Source: Paramecium sonneborni (Eukaryota > Ciliophora > Oligohymenophorea > Peniculida > Parameciidae). From it: a DNA stretch of 64,000 nt. The position numbers and the translations under genes are program-made. The DNA is taken from contig CAJJDN010000020.1 of the NCBI GenBank assembly GCA_905182985.1, positions 129,272 through 193,271 on the forward strand, written 5' to 3'. Below, piece after piece: positions 24,797 through 39,947 of this stretch (positions are counted from its first letter, which is position 1; every line of letters begins with the position of its first letter). Below the pieces are notes generated by a model. It saw only the letters and a list, made by a program, of their open reading frames with translations. It ran no database searches and was not told the origin of the DNA.

Positions 24797-27457
24797 ATGA
24801 GTTTCTAGGCTCAAAACTAAAATTAAGCTTTGAACTATTAAAATATAAGATCAAAATAAATGTATTAAGGAGGAGAATATGATTAATCAAATAATTAGAG
24901 AGCAAACTAAAAAGAATTTAATTTGTAACAATAACAATCAAGTAATGAGAGGGTTTGGACAACATAAGTAAAATAAAGATTATATAAATAAGGCTCCTTA
25001 AAACAAAGTGTCTCATAATCAATTTTCTTAAAATGATTTGTCTTATGAACATCGTGTTAGTAATAGTCAAATAGTTAGACATCATGATACATCACATGAT
25101 TAACATCATTCTATAAATAATCATAATCATCATGAGGGTCATTATAATCCATTGTAGATGCCTTGTGATTGGGAAATAGCAAGGAAACATGCATTATCAA
25201 GAAGGACAGCAAAAGAAAAGACAAAGGATCCTACAAGAACATTATAAGGTAATCGAAGACTAATTAACCATCAGTTGAAACTTGTCCATGTTGTGGGTTT
25301 GAAGTAGATAGAGATGATATACCCTATTGTTCAAATCCTATGGCTTTATCATTTTTGGGATCAGGATTTACATTATTTTATAACTACTTAAAATACTGCA
25401 TCATAATACTCTTTATTTAATTGTTAGTGAAATAAATCCATAATTTATATACAAATTATCAAGGATCTTATTGTAGCCATATTAAAAGAGAAAAAATGGA
25501 GGGACATATTATTGAAGAACCATATTGTCCAGATAGTATTTTTTTAAGATTATCTTTGGCTAATAAATTAGAGTAATACAAATTATTTATATTAGTAACC
25601 GAGAAGCTCTTGAAGCTATGCAAGTATTAAATTTTATAAGTATCTTTATTATAATGTTTGTACTTATTTATTTCAGAAAAAGTCAAAGATAAATTGATAC
25701 TACAATAGATGAAGAATAATTAACACCTGCAGATTATACTATTTGTGTTAAAAATATTCCAACTGGTTTACCTGTTGATTACAAAGCAGAATTAACTAAT
25801 TTATTTTAAAATTATGCAGTATTAGATTCTTCTTAAAAAATTATTGTTAGAAAAGTAGTGTTAGTATATGATATTGAAGAAATCATTGATTTAGAAAAAA
25901 AATTAGATACTTTAATAGAAAAAAAGAAAGAAGCTATTCAAGAACATAATTTTGATTTTCATCATTAAAATGTTTTAAAAATAGATGAAGAAATAGAACA
26001 TCTTGAACATCAAATTCATAAAATAGAGGAAGAATATGAACTTCATAATTCTAAATTTTCAGGTATAGCATTTGTTTCTTTTGATGATGAATCTATGAAA
26101 TAATTGGTATTATAAGATAATCCTCATACATCTTTAGAAAGAATGAAATCACATTGGAATAGAGGTTAATTAGAAGGTTTAAACAATAATGATTTATAAT
26201 GGAAAGGATAAAAATTGTTTTTAGAATAAGCTCCAGAACCAAATGATGTTGATTGGGAATTCATTCATATAACAACAAATGAAAAGATTTTCAAAAGAGT
26301 AAGAGCATGGATTTATTATATATTATTTGAAAGTGCAGCTTTCTTTATTATATATTTAATTTCTCATAGACTAGCACTTTTGGGAGATGAAGCTCATGAA
26401 GAAGAACTAAAAGGAAAATTAGATTAAGATACTAAAAGAAAGATTAATATAATGTCTTTTAGTATATCTATGTTAATCGTATTATTTAATAAATTTGGTG
26501 TAGCTAAAATAGTACATTATATTGTGGATGATGAAAAAATTTCAAATAAAACAAAATTTTAAATATCATTTGTATATAAATATGCCCTTGCTTTATTTTT
26601 AAATGCAGCTATCATTAGTTTTTTAGTTGATATTGTAATATTGAAAAATGTAAAAGGAGCTGGAGGATTTATTTAAAATGAAAGCCAGATTTTTGTACTT
26701 AATGCTATATTTCCACCATTTATTTGGTTCATTGATCCATGGAGTTTGTGTAAGAACATTTGGAGAAAACATATTATGTCAAAAGGAGAAAAAGCATTGT
26801 TAACATAATAGGAAGCCAATAAACTTATGGAAGAACCAGATTATTTATCAGCAAAAAGATATTCAGATGTTATGAAGACTATGTGGTTCACTTTTATGTA
26901 TGGTACAGCCATTCCTTTAGGTACTTTATTTAGTGCTTTTGGTATTCTAATTTATTATTTTGTTGATTATTATAATATCTTAAGAAGAAGAACTGTTAAA
27001 GAATCTATTAGTATTTAATTATCAACAGGTATTCATTTATTTTCATTATTTAGAAATGATTGAAATGCTTGAATATATTATTCCATGGTGTGCATTTGGT
27101 GAAATGATAATGACTTATACTTTCTTCCATGAAGTTAGTAAAATCGATATTCTTTTAATCATTTTGGCTATAATATATTAACAGTTACCTATGGAAGATA
27201 TATCTGAGTATCTTTTCCCTGTTGAAAATAATGAAGAAGTATTATTATTCTATAATTAGATAAAACCTTATGCAGAAGGAAGTGCTGGCTTCGATACTGA
27301 TTATGATAGAGAAAATCCAGTAACTAAACATAAAGCATTAGCCGAATGGAACTAAAAATAAAAAAATGATCAAAATCCAAATCATAAAATTGTAAAAGTC
27401 TTACACCAATAAGATGAATTTGGATATATCGCTGATGGTCATTTTGGACATAGATGA
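24797..27457 (+). CDS. OSCA/TMEM63 (CSC1)-like cation channel, 853 aa
   Basis: Polytopic membrane protein, probably a mechanosensitive or osmosensitive cation channel. A Gln/His-rich cytosolic N-terminus (~150 residues) is followed by a Cys motif (CPCCGFEVD), membrane segments (FLGSGFTLFYNYLKYCIIIL; FISIFIIMFVLIYF), then the cytosolic domain with YTICVKNIPTGLPVD, the RNA-recognition-like element of the family, a long coiled coil and GIAFVSFDDE. Further segments follow after NEKIFKRVRAWIYYILF, ending in a soluble tail. Four introns of 23-26 nt give exactly 854 codons; one acceptor is CAG, one AAG. The anoctamin superfamily is the alternative at the fold level. Confidence 0.78.
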
Positions 27458-28974
27458 TTTAACTTAAAAATATCAATTATTTTCTTCTTATTAACTCTAA
27501 TTCCAATAATAAAATAGAATTATTATTTATTTAATTTTTCATCTCAATCTAAACTATATCTAAGAGTTTAATAAAATTATTAGATGAAATCATAATAATA
27601 GCTTTATCTTCTTCTTATTTGTAAAAATAATAATTTAAACTTTGATATATTTTTTTTTATGAAAGAATATTTATTTTTAAATTATATTCCCAATTATTAT
27701 AATCGACCTTAAAAAAATTTATATTATCTAGGTTCAATTTATCATAAAATTTATTTACATAAATATTGATAATTAAAACTTGTAAGCTAAAAAAGAATTA
27801 GTTGATGACATTATTTTACTCAAAATTAAATCCTAATATCAAATTTAATTATTTTAATTCGATCACAATATTTATTTTATCATGTTATTAATTTAGATAT
27901 TCCTATAATAATAAATTTATGTTATTTTATTTAAATTTTCTTCCCAAAAAATTTATAAATAATTTCATTTAAAATTCAGAGAATTATCAATTCTATATAA
28001 ATTCTTAATCTGTTATAGTTTTAAAATTTTTGAGCATTTTTAAGAAGAAACCAAAAATGAAATAATTCTCTTGTTAATTTTTGTAATTCTCTTTTTAAAA
28101 TTAGATTTATAGTTTTATTCATTTATAGTATTTTTTATATTGAAAAATCTTTGTTTATCACTTCTTCACTTATATTTTATAATTATTAATAAAATAAATA
28201 TATTATTTTTATATTTAATCGTGATCTTATAATATAATAATTTATTTATTTTTCCTTTAAAATAAAATTTTACTCCAGAAATGATTATAAAGAAATCACA
28301 AATTGAAAAGAAGATATGAGCTATCCAATCGAACAATAAAAACAAAGTTTATTAAATTTCAAATTATTTGTAGAATTATAAAGGAAATAGGTTATTCAAA
28401 AGATCAATATTTGAATTAAAAACCCCATAAACCAGATAAAGTAATTCATATTATCTTAGCAAGGATTAAATATTCATTATTTAAAATGATATTAAAAGAC
28501 TGTTTTTTCCTTAATTGGAATGATATATGATAAAAAGAAAATGTATAAAATATAAATAATAAGTATAATTAAGACTAAATTCTTAACTTCAAGAGAATTA
28601 AAAAATATATTAACTATATAATTAATATGTCTTTTAAAATTCATAATTAATTTTATTTATAATTATATTTGTACTATAATAATAACAAAAGGTACTACCA
28701 TAAATAGATTGATTTTTTCGGAAGAAAAATCAAAAAGCTTTGCCCGATCTTTAATTATGAATTGATTGGAATTTTGCATTTTATGTATTATTTATATTTT
28801 TTTTGATTTTGTTTAATGAAAAAGTTTATAAAACGAATATAACAAGAATATAATTAATTAATTACAGGTCATCAGTTAGATTAATGAGACTTCAATAATA
28901 ATGATTATAATTCTTAAAAATCCTGAAATTTTAATTCATTTTAAAGACTTTATAACTTGCTCTACTAAGATTTT
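27458..28974. other. 1.5-kb gap, no supported gene
   Basis: Very AT-rich. On the plus strand near 28316-28530 two short frames (MSYPIEQQKQSLLN; KPHKPDKVIHIILARI) could be exons of a small gene or a relic but do not join with a normal intron. On the minus strand a 49-codon frame (near 28137) starts MNKTINLILKRELQ; such frames occur by chance here. Confidence 0.35.
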
Positions 28975-30328
28975 ATGAATTTTGGTAATTTTTCATTTTT
29001 AAAGAGAAAATCTTACTTTCTTTTTTCATTAATAATCTTATTGATGTATTGTACAAGAAAGCATTTATTATTTGATAAAAGCTACTTCATCACATTAGAT
29101 CAAGATAATTTGTTTATTGGAGAAGTATTTTAATGATTATTAAAGAAGTCTACCTAACATACCAAATATACAATACCTTTAAAACTTTAAACATAAATTG
29201 ATTGGAAAATTTCCGAGGATAATTAATTGGAGGCATTTTGTATAAATTGGAAGAATGAATTGAGATACTTTTATGCTGACCATAATGTTCTACTTAGAGT
29301 CAAGAATTATATTCGTGGAAGAGTAGTTTTTAAAAACATTGATAATTTCTATAAGCATTTAGGGAGAATGGAAACTAGAAGTTCAACTTAGGTATGTTAT
29401 CATAAAATATTCGTTTTTTAGATTAGCACAATATAAAGACTAGACAATGATAAAATTTACGCTTGTAAAGATTTGAAGAAGCATAAACTATATTCAAATA
29501 AAGTATGAAATATATCTAAATATTAGTTATTTTAGAATGAAGTTGAAGCTTTGAAATAACTAAATCATTAACATATTATTAATTTAGAGGAGGCTTATGA
29601 AAATGAAACATCTTATTTAATAGTTTTAGAATATTTAAAAGGTGGGTCTCTCAGTCAATATCTTAAATATTGTAGGTTATCATTAGATGATATAGAAATA
29701 ATAATAAAGGTATTATCTATTTTTATATAATTAGTAAATTTTAGAAGCTATTTGTTATTTACATGAAAAAGGTTTTGTTCATAGAGATATAAAACCTGAT
29801 AACATTCTATTTTGTGATGTAGGATCATCCTCAAATTTGAAACTCATAGATTTCGGAATTTCTTGCAAACTTCCAAATTAAGAAAATTATTCATAAATAG
29901 ATTATGGAACTCCTGGTTTTATGGCACCAGAAATCTTAAATGACTCCAATCATATAAGAATATCATAAAAAATAGATGTATTTAGTTGTGGAGCCATTTT
30001 ATATTAAATGTAATTACTTAATCAATTTTTTAGGTTAACAGGTTCTAAATTAATATCTGGAATTAATTCTTAAGAATTATATTAGAATAATAAATTATTT
30101 ACTCTAAATAACTAAATTCTTTAAAAAATATCAGCGCCAAATTATAGGGGATTAATTTCTAAAATGCTTATTGAAGATCCTGATCAGAGAATTGATGCAA
30201 AATAAGCATTAAATTATATTAAATTGATGAACATTCCAACAAATAATTCATTATCTACTTCATTAAATTGTTCACAAGATCCAATCCAAAAATTACCAGA
30301 TTTTAAACAATTAATTAAAAAAATTTGA
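28975..30328 (+). CDS. Protein kinase with N-terminal PH-like region, 417 aa
   Basis: Ser/Thr kinase of a ciliate-expanded group. The N-terminal ~120 residues ([43 protein letters not shown]) look like a small beta-rich module preceding the kinase domain. Kinase landmarks: ATP lysine in [13 protein letters not shown] loop [16 protein letters not shown] in [10 protein letters not shown], and [11 protein letters not shown]. The Gly loop is poor ([10 protein letters not shown]), but the catalytic residues are intact. Introns of 21, 30, 24 and 25 nt give exactly 418 codons. The next gene, at 30763, is a degenerate paralogue with an intron at the same place. Confidence 0.85.
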
Positions 30329-30762
30329 CTATAAGAATTGAATATTATTTTATAATTATATATGTATATCATAAAAAATTTAATTTCTATCTTTTTAATA
30401 ATTAGGCTTTCTCTAAAATTACATAATTATACTCATTTGGATATATTTCATCTTTTACTTTATTTTAATAGATAACTAAATTTTTAGGAGGATTTTTCCA
30501 TATTTTAAAATATAGTGTTTATTATTTATAACAATATATTTAAATTCAATTTATAATAATTGATTAATAAAAATAAAGGAAAACTAAATAAAGAATGATT
30601 GATATATATAATTTTAAATTCTTATCAATAATTAAATTAATGGTGAGAAATATAATTATATTGGAGAGATATAATTTGTAGATATCTTTATTTAATAATA
30701 TTGCTGATGTATAATTAACTTTGAAACAATTCTTAATAATATAGTTTATATAAATTAATAAA
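30329..30762. other. Spacer between two paralogous kinase genes
   Basis: AT-rich, no coding frame of note. Holds the 3' signals of the kinase and the promoter of the pseudokinase. Confidence 0.4.
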
Positions 30763-32057
30763 ATGATGTGCAAAAGTAAGCATTTCTTTAGAGACACTGA
30801 ATATTTGATTTATAAGTAAGAGAACTGCATTCAAATAGGAAAAGTAAGCATTCATTTCAAATGTTTAGAATGCGAAATAAATTAAATATACAATACAATT
30901 AGAATTGTCAACAATAATAACATGGGTTTATGGAGAAAAAAATCGTTTCATTGGATTTAAGTTTAGATGGAAATAAAAGTTGAAAACAATGATAATGGAT
31001 TATCATAAATGTTTATAACTAAAAAGCATTTTTGATGGAAAAGTCTCTTATAATAATCTTGTCAAAATGTTTAATAGCATAAAATAAATTCAAGAGCATT
31101 CTCAGAATACAGTAAGATGATAATTATGAATGTTATTGTAGATAATCTTAGTACATAGTTGTATAGATCAAACACAATACCAGATGAAAGTGATACCAAA
31201 TAGTATCAATTATAATAAGCTTGTATAAGAAAAACCTATTCATAGGATTTTATGTTAGAATTAGAGGTGCTTAGCCTTTAACATAAGAACATGATATAAG
31301 TTTCGGAATATTTCGTAGAAAACGATAAATTTTATATTCTTTACGAGTATTTAGAGGGAAGAAGTTTAAGAGAGAGGATGAATTCATAATATAAAATGAG
31401 AAAAGAGGAAATTATAGTAGTGCTAAAAGTAATAATTTAAATAATAAATTAAGTAAATTTTAAGTCTTTTAATTGCATTACATAAAAAAGGATATATGTG
31501 TGGGGAGTTAACTAAAGATAACATTTTTATATAAAAGAATGGTAGAATAATTCTAACGAATTTGGGATAAATAACAAAAATAGGGGAAATAATGAGAACT
31601 AAAAGAGGAACGAAAGATATTGATAATATAAATGAATTGATATTACAAAATAATATAGAGATGAATTAAAATAATGAGGAATTTGATAGATAATTTTGGT
31701 TTGCTTAAGATATGTATTGTCTTGGAGAACTGCTACATGAAATGTAATAAAAAAACATAAAAATATAGGTTAACTGGTAAAAGTTTATAAAAAACAATCT
31801 TTGATAAATGTAGTGGATTTCAATCAAGTCAAAATACAATTTCAACATTAAGAACGAAGGTGGGACTTCGTAAATTATTAGATAGAATGTTAGAGCCTGA
31901 TCCTAGGCTTAGAATTTCAGCAGAATAAGCTTAAAATTTTATTAAGGATATGGAATTTGGAGAAGATTCATTTGTTGATTTTTCTGATTAAGATGAAAGA
32001 AACAATTATCAAGAAGTTTATTATTTTGTTTCAAAAGTATGTCTATAGAATCTCTGA
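30763..32057 (+). CDS. Pseudokinase paralogous to the preceding kinase, 388 aa
   Basis: Same architecture as the gene at 28975: N-terminal module (KHFFRDTEYLIYKQENCIQI, KYTIQLELSTIITWVY) and kinase fold. The lysine strand survives as QYQMKVIPNS, and the hinge is FYILYEYLEGRSL. The catalytic loop reads YMCGELTKDNIFI (HRD replaced by C-G-E) and the metal-binding DFG reads LTNLGQ. Both catalytic aspartates are lost, so it should not phosphorylate. The C-lobe is conserved (DMYCLGELLHEMLTGKS; DRMLEPDPRLRISAEQA), so it is probably a folded signalling scaffold, not a relic. Five introns (23-30 nt) give exactly 389 codons; the 30-nt intron before the lysine strand matches that of the active paralogue. 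Confidence 0.82.
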
Positions 32058-32185
32058 TATATATATAAACTTAAAAATTTGTTCTAGATTTATAATTCGA
32101 AATATATATATATAAAATTAGAAATGAATAAAATAGGTATAATTAAATATTATTATATGATGAATATTGTACTAACATAAGATGT

Positions 32186-32865
32186 TCATGATCTGTAGAG
32201 GTTTGGTCTTTTAGCTTTGAAAACTGTTCTGAATTTTTTATGGCTGGCTCTTGGAACAGTCTTAACAATTGGGAATTTGATTGAATCACCCTTTAAAACT
32301 ATTTTAATGAATTACTCTATATTAATTAGTTTTTCCTCTCTTGATATCAGCACTCTTAGTTAATACTGAAGTTCTTAGAATGTGAATAGTTTATGGTTAA
32401 GCTCTATGATTACCTGCCATTTCTTGGTCTAAAAGCTCAATGCAATAATTTACATAATTATGAGACTGCACCATTTAATGTTGTGTCTCTAAATTCTTTA
32501 TACATGTTATGAATTGTTGTTCTTGATTAGTATTTAAGTACTATTCCATAGGTTTTTACGTTTGTATCTCTTCTTTCAAATAATTCTTAAACTGCTAAGA
32601 TCTAACCATGAGATGGTCTAAGTTTATTTAATCTTCTTAAATTCCACCTAACCATTAACTAATGCTATACCAGAATCTGCTTTTTGCAGCTACTGTATTT
32701 CTAGCAAAGATTCTCATGCTAATAACCTTTGGATTTGGATCATCTTTTGATGGCAATCTTCTTCCAGAAACCAAATATTATCTAATCTACACAAAAAATT
32801 ATTTAATATTTTACTTTCATTTAGAGTGAGTTATCTTATGGATCTTAGGCTGAGTTTTTAACCAT
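32186..32865 (-). CDS. RPL18A: 60S ribosomal protein L18a (eL20), 192 aa
   Basis: Large-subunit ribosomal protein. The body reads [71 protein letters not shown] and [18 protein letters not shown], ending [18 protein letters not shown]...AKRPNLYRS, a close match to eL20. Four introns (28, 23, 25 and 25 nt) are needed; the last uses an AAG acceptor. Spliced length is exactly 193 codons. It lies 43 nt from the stop of the unknown gene on the same strand and converges with the pseudokinase. Confidence 0.96.
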
Positions 32866-32908
32866 TTTGTTTATATTTTAAAAAAAGATTTAATTTATCA
32901 AGTAATTA

Positions 32909-34332
32909 TCACAAACAATAGAATGCATAATTTGCTTTACTATTATTATTCTAAAAGCTTGGTAAACTATTTTTCATTAAATGATCAATGAGTTGGACAG
33001 TTTCTTAATGTTTGTAGAATCTATCATTTTCATGATTTCTAAACATTTCAATGTTTCGCATTATAGTATCACCTACAACAAAATGCATGTTTGCTATTTT
33101 TATTTTAGAATTGCTCTTAATATAATCTACAATTTAGTTTCTCATTCTAATCATATTTTTATAAGATTACTTTTCTGCTCTTTGTTCAGGAACCAAAAGA
33201 AAAGAATGAAGATTCAAATTTTTAAAGTGCAGTTTAGTCTTTATTTTAAGATCTTCCAAATATTTTAGTTATTTAGCTTTTACCTATATAGACTACATCT
33301 CCAAGTTTATTTTTTGAATCATTTCTTTTAAATTCAACAATTACAAATCTTGGGCTGTGCCATATATAAATATTTCTTGTAATTTTTAATTGATTATTTA
33401 AAGATTTGCTGGTGCATATACAAATAAATGAAATAATCTAATGTTTTCATCATCAATCAATAGTATCTTATTGATAAAATTATCAACTTCAATAATATTA
33501 GATGGATCACAATAAACGATATCTATATAATAGTAGTTAAGAATTTTATGCTATATTTTAAATAGATTTTGAATCTTTGAAATATTGATCCATAAATTAT
33601 TTTTATTTAATTCACTACTTAGTGTTTCTTTAGAATGATAATTTTTAGTTGAGTATATACAATCAAACAAATCAATTTAAGTATTTTGTAAAGAATTGAG
33701 ATTCTGGTTTGGGTTCAATTATAAGATTAAAATAGATTCCATTCTAATTTTCATTATCAATTGCTTATTGTTTGAAGTCTTTGATTAAGAATGTTATGTG
33801 TTACTAAAATATTGACTGTTATATTCGCCAAATAGCTATCATAAAATTATAAAAATACAAGATTATAACTGATAATACAGATCTTATTGAATTAACACAA
33901 ATTCCTAAATCCTTTATATAATACATAAACATCTTCAACATCTACCTTTAAATTAATAGTTTGGAATGATAGGGAATTTAAATTACTCTATCTAATTTAA
34001 CTATTATTACTTTTTTTCTAATTTAAGATTAGTAGGTGAGGTTTAAGCATGAAATAATTACCTTAATTGTTACTTTGGTCTTGGAATGAATTTAGGTCTT
34101 TTTATAATTATATTAGTTGGTTTTGATATTTATGGCAATTCGGCTCCCTCATTTACAGAGAAGGTTCTACTAGTTATTCCTTTATCTTCACTTTAATTCT
34201 AAGTTTATTATTATCTAGACCAATAGGAAATCCTCGAATTTCTTGTTGCTAAATTAAAATAAGTTATTGACTCACAAGTTGAATAATTTCTTATTGGGGC
34301 ATTCTTTGTAATTAGCATTCCTGATAATTCAT
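32909..34332 (-). CDS. Uncharacterised protein, about 460 aa, interrupted by a +1 frameshift
   Basis: Starts MNYQECQLQRMPQQEIIQ. A Gln-rich N-terminus is followed, after two introns (20 and 23 nt, both TAG), by FVLIQQDLYYQLQSSIWR and NGIYFNLIIEPKPESQFF. Then the frame must shift by +1 around 33672-33690 (no intron possible) into LSSELNKNNLWINISK, IRLFHLFVYAPANLQ, EQRAEKQSYKNMIRMR and VVGDTIMRNIEMFRN, ending at TGA 32911-32909. Spliced length is one base off a multiple of three. No known domain. The coding texture on both sides is excellent, so a recent lesion, an assembly indel or programmed shifting are the options. Confidence 0.65.
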
Positions 34333-34819
34333 CCTGTGTTTTTGGGTATTATTTTTTTTTTTAAATGCTTAACATAATTATTTGATAAATGAAATGCAAA
34401 TTTTAATGTTTAATAATTGTAAAAAATTTAATTTGCATTCTAAATTCTTCTTTTAAATTATTGGAAATTAAGAAAAGGAGAAAGTAGAAAATTTGATAAA
34501 ATTAAAATTTTATCTTTTATAAATGAATTTAAAGTCTAAATTTTATCTCATAAGTAATAGTTTTGAATTAAATTATAAATTATTAACATTCTTTATTAAA
34601 TTAATAGCTGAACGCTTAGCTGTATTTAAAAAGAGTTAATAATTATTATTGTAATCGAAATTAGTGCTAGAGTATATTGATATAAATAAATTATTAAAGA
34701 AGAATAAATTAATAAAGATCTTAATTCAAAAAGATTTCAATTTTTATTGGTAAATGATACTTATTATTTACATTGTTTTAAATTGATAATATTTAAATAA
34801 GTTACGAACATATCAAAAA
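34333..34819. other. Divergent spacer, nothing recognisable
   Basis: AT-rich region between two divergent starts; should contain both promoters. No motif named. Confidence 0.4.
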
Positions 34820-36884
<2,065 letters not shown>

Positions 36885-37303
36885 ATGTTTGTATTAAACT
36901 AACATGAAGTTATTATATTGGGACAATTATTCATATTTATATACTATAACATAATTTTAAAAATAGTTTATTAACTTTTCGTCATCTAAATTTAAATTTA
37001 AACAATTTATAATATATCTTATATTTTAATTTTAATTCTAGGTTTATTCTATATAAACTGCGTCTAATTTTGAGTTTTGCAAATGAATTATAAATAAAAT
37101 TCTAAGAAATTTAGTAAAATTTATATTTGAACTTTAGATTCTTTAAATTATTATTAGCTGATAAGAATTACTTCTTTTAAAATAAAAATATATTATGAGT
37201 TTTAAATTTATAAAATAATATAATACCTATAGAACTCATTTATTTTCTATTGACAAATAAAATAATTGAATAAATTAGAATATAATATTATTGATAATGG
37301 TAA
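36885..37303. other. Convergent spacer between CDPK and LRR gene
   Basis: AT-rich, no gene seen; 3' ends of both genes. Confidence 0.4.
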
Positions 37304-38423
37304 TCATTTTTTTGCTTTTTTCTTTTTTTTAGATTTTTTCTTTTTATTCTTTCTTCTTTTTCTTTTTTTAGTTACTTTTTTAATTTCTTCTAATATGGCA
37401 TTTTAGATTTCAATAGGAACCTCAAGTCTACACACTGTTTTGTACATTTTAATACATTCTAAAAATTTTTTGGCAGCTATTTTATAAAAATAATAATTAC
37501 AATCATCATATAAGGCATTTCCTCTAAAATCATAAACTTATATTGAAATATTTTTGGTTAATACTTCGCATATTTTTTCAATAAGAGGAACATCTTCAGA
37601 TTCTCCAAATTAATTATTTGCAATATTTAATTCTTCCAACCATTCATTAGTTTCAAGAGATCTAAATAACTAATAAACTCTAAAAATTATAAATAAATAT
37701 ACCCTTGATTTCTTAAAAAATTTCCCTCTAAAAATAAATATCTTAAATCACAATCAACAAATGACAAAATATCTTAAAGATATTTAACACTTTCTAAATC
37801 TAATCTACAATAATTTAAAGAAAGCTTTCTAATAGTAGCTAAAGAAAAATAAATAAATGATTTTACTATTCATTTCCAAACCTTTGCTTAGTTCTTTCAT
37901 TCCTTCACAACCAATATAATTAAAGTCAAGCACAAGTTCTTATAAGGGAACCTTGAAAGCAGGTGATAAGGCATAACCTAGATAAGAACAACCTTAAGGT
38001 GTAATTTCATTTTCTGTCAAATCTAAAATTTTAGTATTTTATGCTTTTTATATATAATTAGCCAAATATTTGACACCTTCATTATTATTTAACCCAAGAC
38101 CTGCTTTTATCAACCATATATTGGCTAAATGCTTATAGCTATTTTTGAATTTAATTCATTTACTTTAGATCCATTAATGCTTCAAAAATACCTCTAATTG
38201 CATTGGGTCCTATTTCTTCAATTATATGAAGCTAAATTTATGTCAAATTAATTACTGTAGTCAAATGTTCTTGATTTTCTAACGCTTATGCAACTGCTTA
38301 AACAAAAATTTTGTTTTAAGCCACTCCAAGACTTTAGATCTTTCTATTATAGAATCTCATAATCTATGTTGTAGACTCATCATTGTCTTCTCCTTTTTTT
38401 CCTTTCTTGCCCTTTTTGGACAT
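37304..38423 (-). CDS. Leucine-rich repeat protein (ribonuclease-inhibitor type), 347 aa
   Basis: Protein-interaction scaffold. Begins with a basic run (MSKKGKKGKKGEDNDES), then LRR units of the RI/CC type: NTKILDLTENEITPQGCSYL, QELVLDFNYIGCEGMKELSK, IRKLSLNYCRLDLESVKYLQ, RYLFLEGNFL and LEELNIANNQFGESED. It ends with a long Lys/Arg tail (KKRKRRKNKKKKSKKK), which could target it to the nucleus or to microtubules. Three introns (25, 28 and 23 nt; all TAG) give exactly 348 codons. 104 nt separate its start from the stop of NTMT1 on the same strand. Confidence 0.85.
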
Positions 38424-38527
38424 GAAATTTTTAAAGGCAATATAATAAATAAATTATATATAAATTCTTAAATCCAATTATCTTAACTATTCTCATAAAT
38501 TACAAGTATTTTTTGGAAATATAAATA

Positions 38528-39156
38528 TCAGAACTCTAGATGCTTAAGAAAGTATAACTTAATCTTATAAATATCAGTTGGCAATCCTTATTAAAATTCT
38601 TCATCCACTATTTTAAACCCGCATTTTTTTATTAAAATTTCATATATTTTCTCTGATCTAGTGATTGAAGCATCTTCATCATCAAATTAATAATCTTAAG
38701 TAGATACATTCTCCTTAAGTATGATTGGGTATTTTTTGAATTTTTAGAGCATATTACAAAAATCTGAATCTGTTAGATACATACTTATCCATTATATCCA
38801 TATGCAATCAAAATAATTTTTAGGCTCAAATTGTTCTACAGGCATTTAATAATATAAACAATTGAATTAGTTGAGTCTTCTCTTGGATTCATTAATAAAT
38901 TTGGCCTCTCTTTCAACTAAATGAATCTATAATTCATAAATCATATTACTTCCTTAAAATGTTTGATAAATAATTATTCAGATATTCTACCTACTCCTGA
39001 ACCTAATTCCAAAATAGTATTAAATTGTTTGATATTTCTAAGTAAGAATTATTCAGATTGTTGAATGTCTACATTATTTATTTAATCATATCCCCCCAAC
39101 ATACTACTATTTGTAATTGATTATTAAGCCCAAAATTGACGATTAATTTCTTTCAT
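38528..39156 (-). CDS. NTMT1: Alpha-N-terminal protein methyltransferase (NTMT1/METTL11A), 201 aa
   Basis: SAM-dependent enzyme that methylates the N-terminal amine of X-Pro-Lys proteins. Signatures: YDQINNVDIQQSEQFL, SAM-binding motif I TILELGSGVGRISEQL, DCIWIQWISMYLTDSDF, PIILKENVSTQDYQFD and EDASITRSEKIYEIL, all in the order known for the family, ending LPTDIYKIKLYFLK. The N-terminal Trp (NRQFWA) fits the NTMT lid helix. One 23-nt intron gives exactly 202 codons. Slightly shorter than the human enzyme. Confidence 0.93.
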
Positions 39157-39585
39157 TTATAATTTCCTTAAATTCATTTATTAATAATTTATGTAATCAT
39201 TATCTGTGAGAAATACTAAATAACAAATCTAATATAGAGATTGGTAATTGTTTATAATAGATCTACAGGAGTTATACTTGTCATCAGAGAAGACTAAGTG
39301 AAATAAACAACAGAAAAAATAGCAATGATAAAAATTACCTAAATATTATTGAATTTAGTAGAAAAAATAAATTTTTTAATTCAAGAAGGAAAGAAATAAA
39401 AAAATAAGAGGAAATATTATCATAGAATCAAAAATTATTTAATAAAATTGTGAATATAAAATCTAGTTTTTATCGTTCGGTTATTTTTATATATAATTTC
39501 ATAGTCATCTCGACAGTCAATTAATAGCAATTGTTCAAAATTATCGGCGAGATCGATTGAATAAAAAGAAAAGAATATATAACGT
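39157..39585. other. Divergent spacer, nothing recognisable
   Basis: AT-rich DNA upstream of both NTMT1 and the plus-strand gene at 39586. No motif named. Confidence 0.4.
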
Positions 39586-39935
39586 ATGAAGGATAATTCA
39601 ATTCAAAGATAAAAAATATCTTAAATGTGTATAAGCTGATATAATATTTCAGTAAGTCAACTTTCAAATCTATTCCAACAGAGATTATAAGCAGAGAGTC
39701 TGTTCATAGACCTATATACTAGATAGAAGACATTTACAAATAATAGAAATGCCTTTAAGTCTAAAAGATAAATAAAGTACGCCTATTATCGTTTCCCTCA
39801 GTGAGAAATAGTAATAATAAGTCAAGAATATCAAATACAAGTAACAAAAGAGTTGACAATACATTACCAGCGATAAAAAAATAAAATTATTAAATCATAC
39901 TTAGAAAGTAAAAAGATAAATGGAATAATAACTGA
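39586..39935 (+). CDS. Small basic protein, 107 aa, or 5' exon of the channel gene
   Basis: MKDNSIQRQKISQIKSTFKS followed by EIISRESVHRPIYQIEDI and a Ser/Asn/Lys-rich end (RNSNNKSRISNTSNKR). One 26-nt intron with an unusual GTGTAT donor and CAG acceptor restores the frame; total 108 codons. Its TGA (39933-39935) lies 12 nt before the channel's ATG and in the same frame, so a 57-nt intron spanning it would fuse both into one protein with a longer disordered N-terminus. Both readings are possible; 57 nt would be long for this genome. Confidence 0.5.
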
Positions 39936-39947
39936 TTACTTATATTA

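Noticed and set aside
27900..28137. 49-codon minus-strand frame starting MNKTINLIL
   Set aside because: In this base composition frames of about 50 codons made of Asn, Ile, Lys, Leu and Phe are expected by chance.
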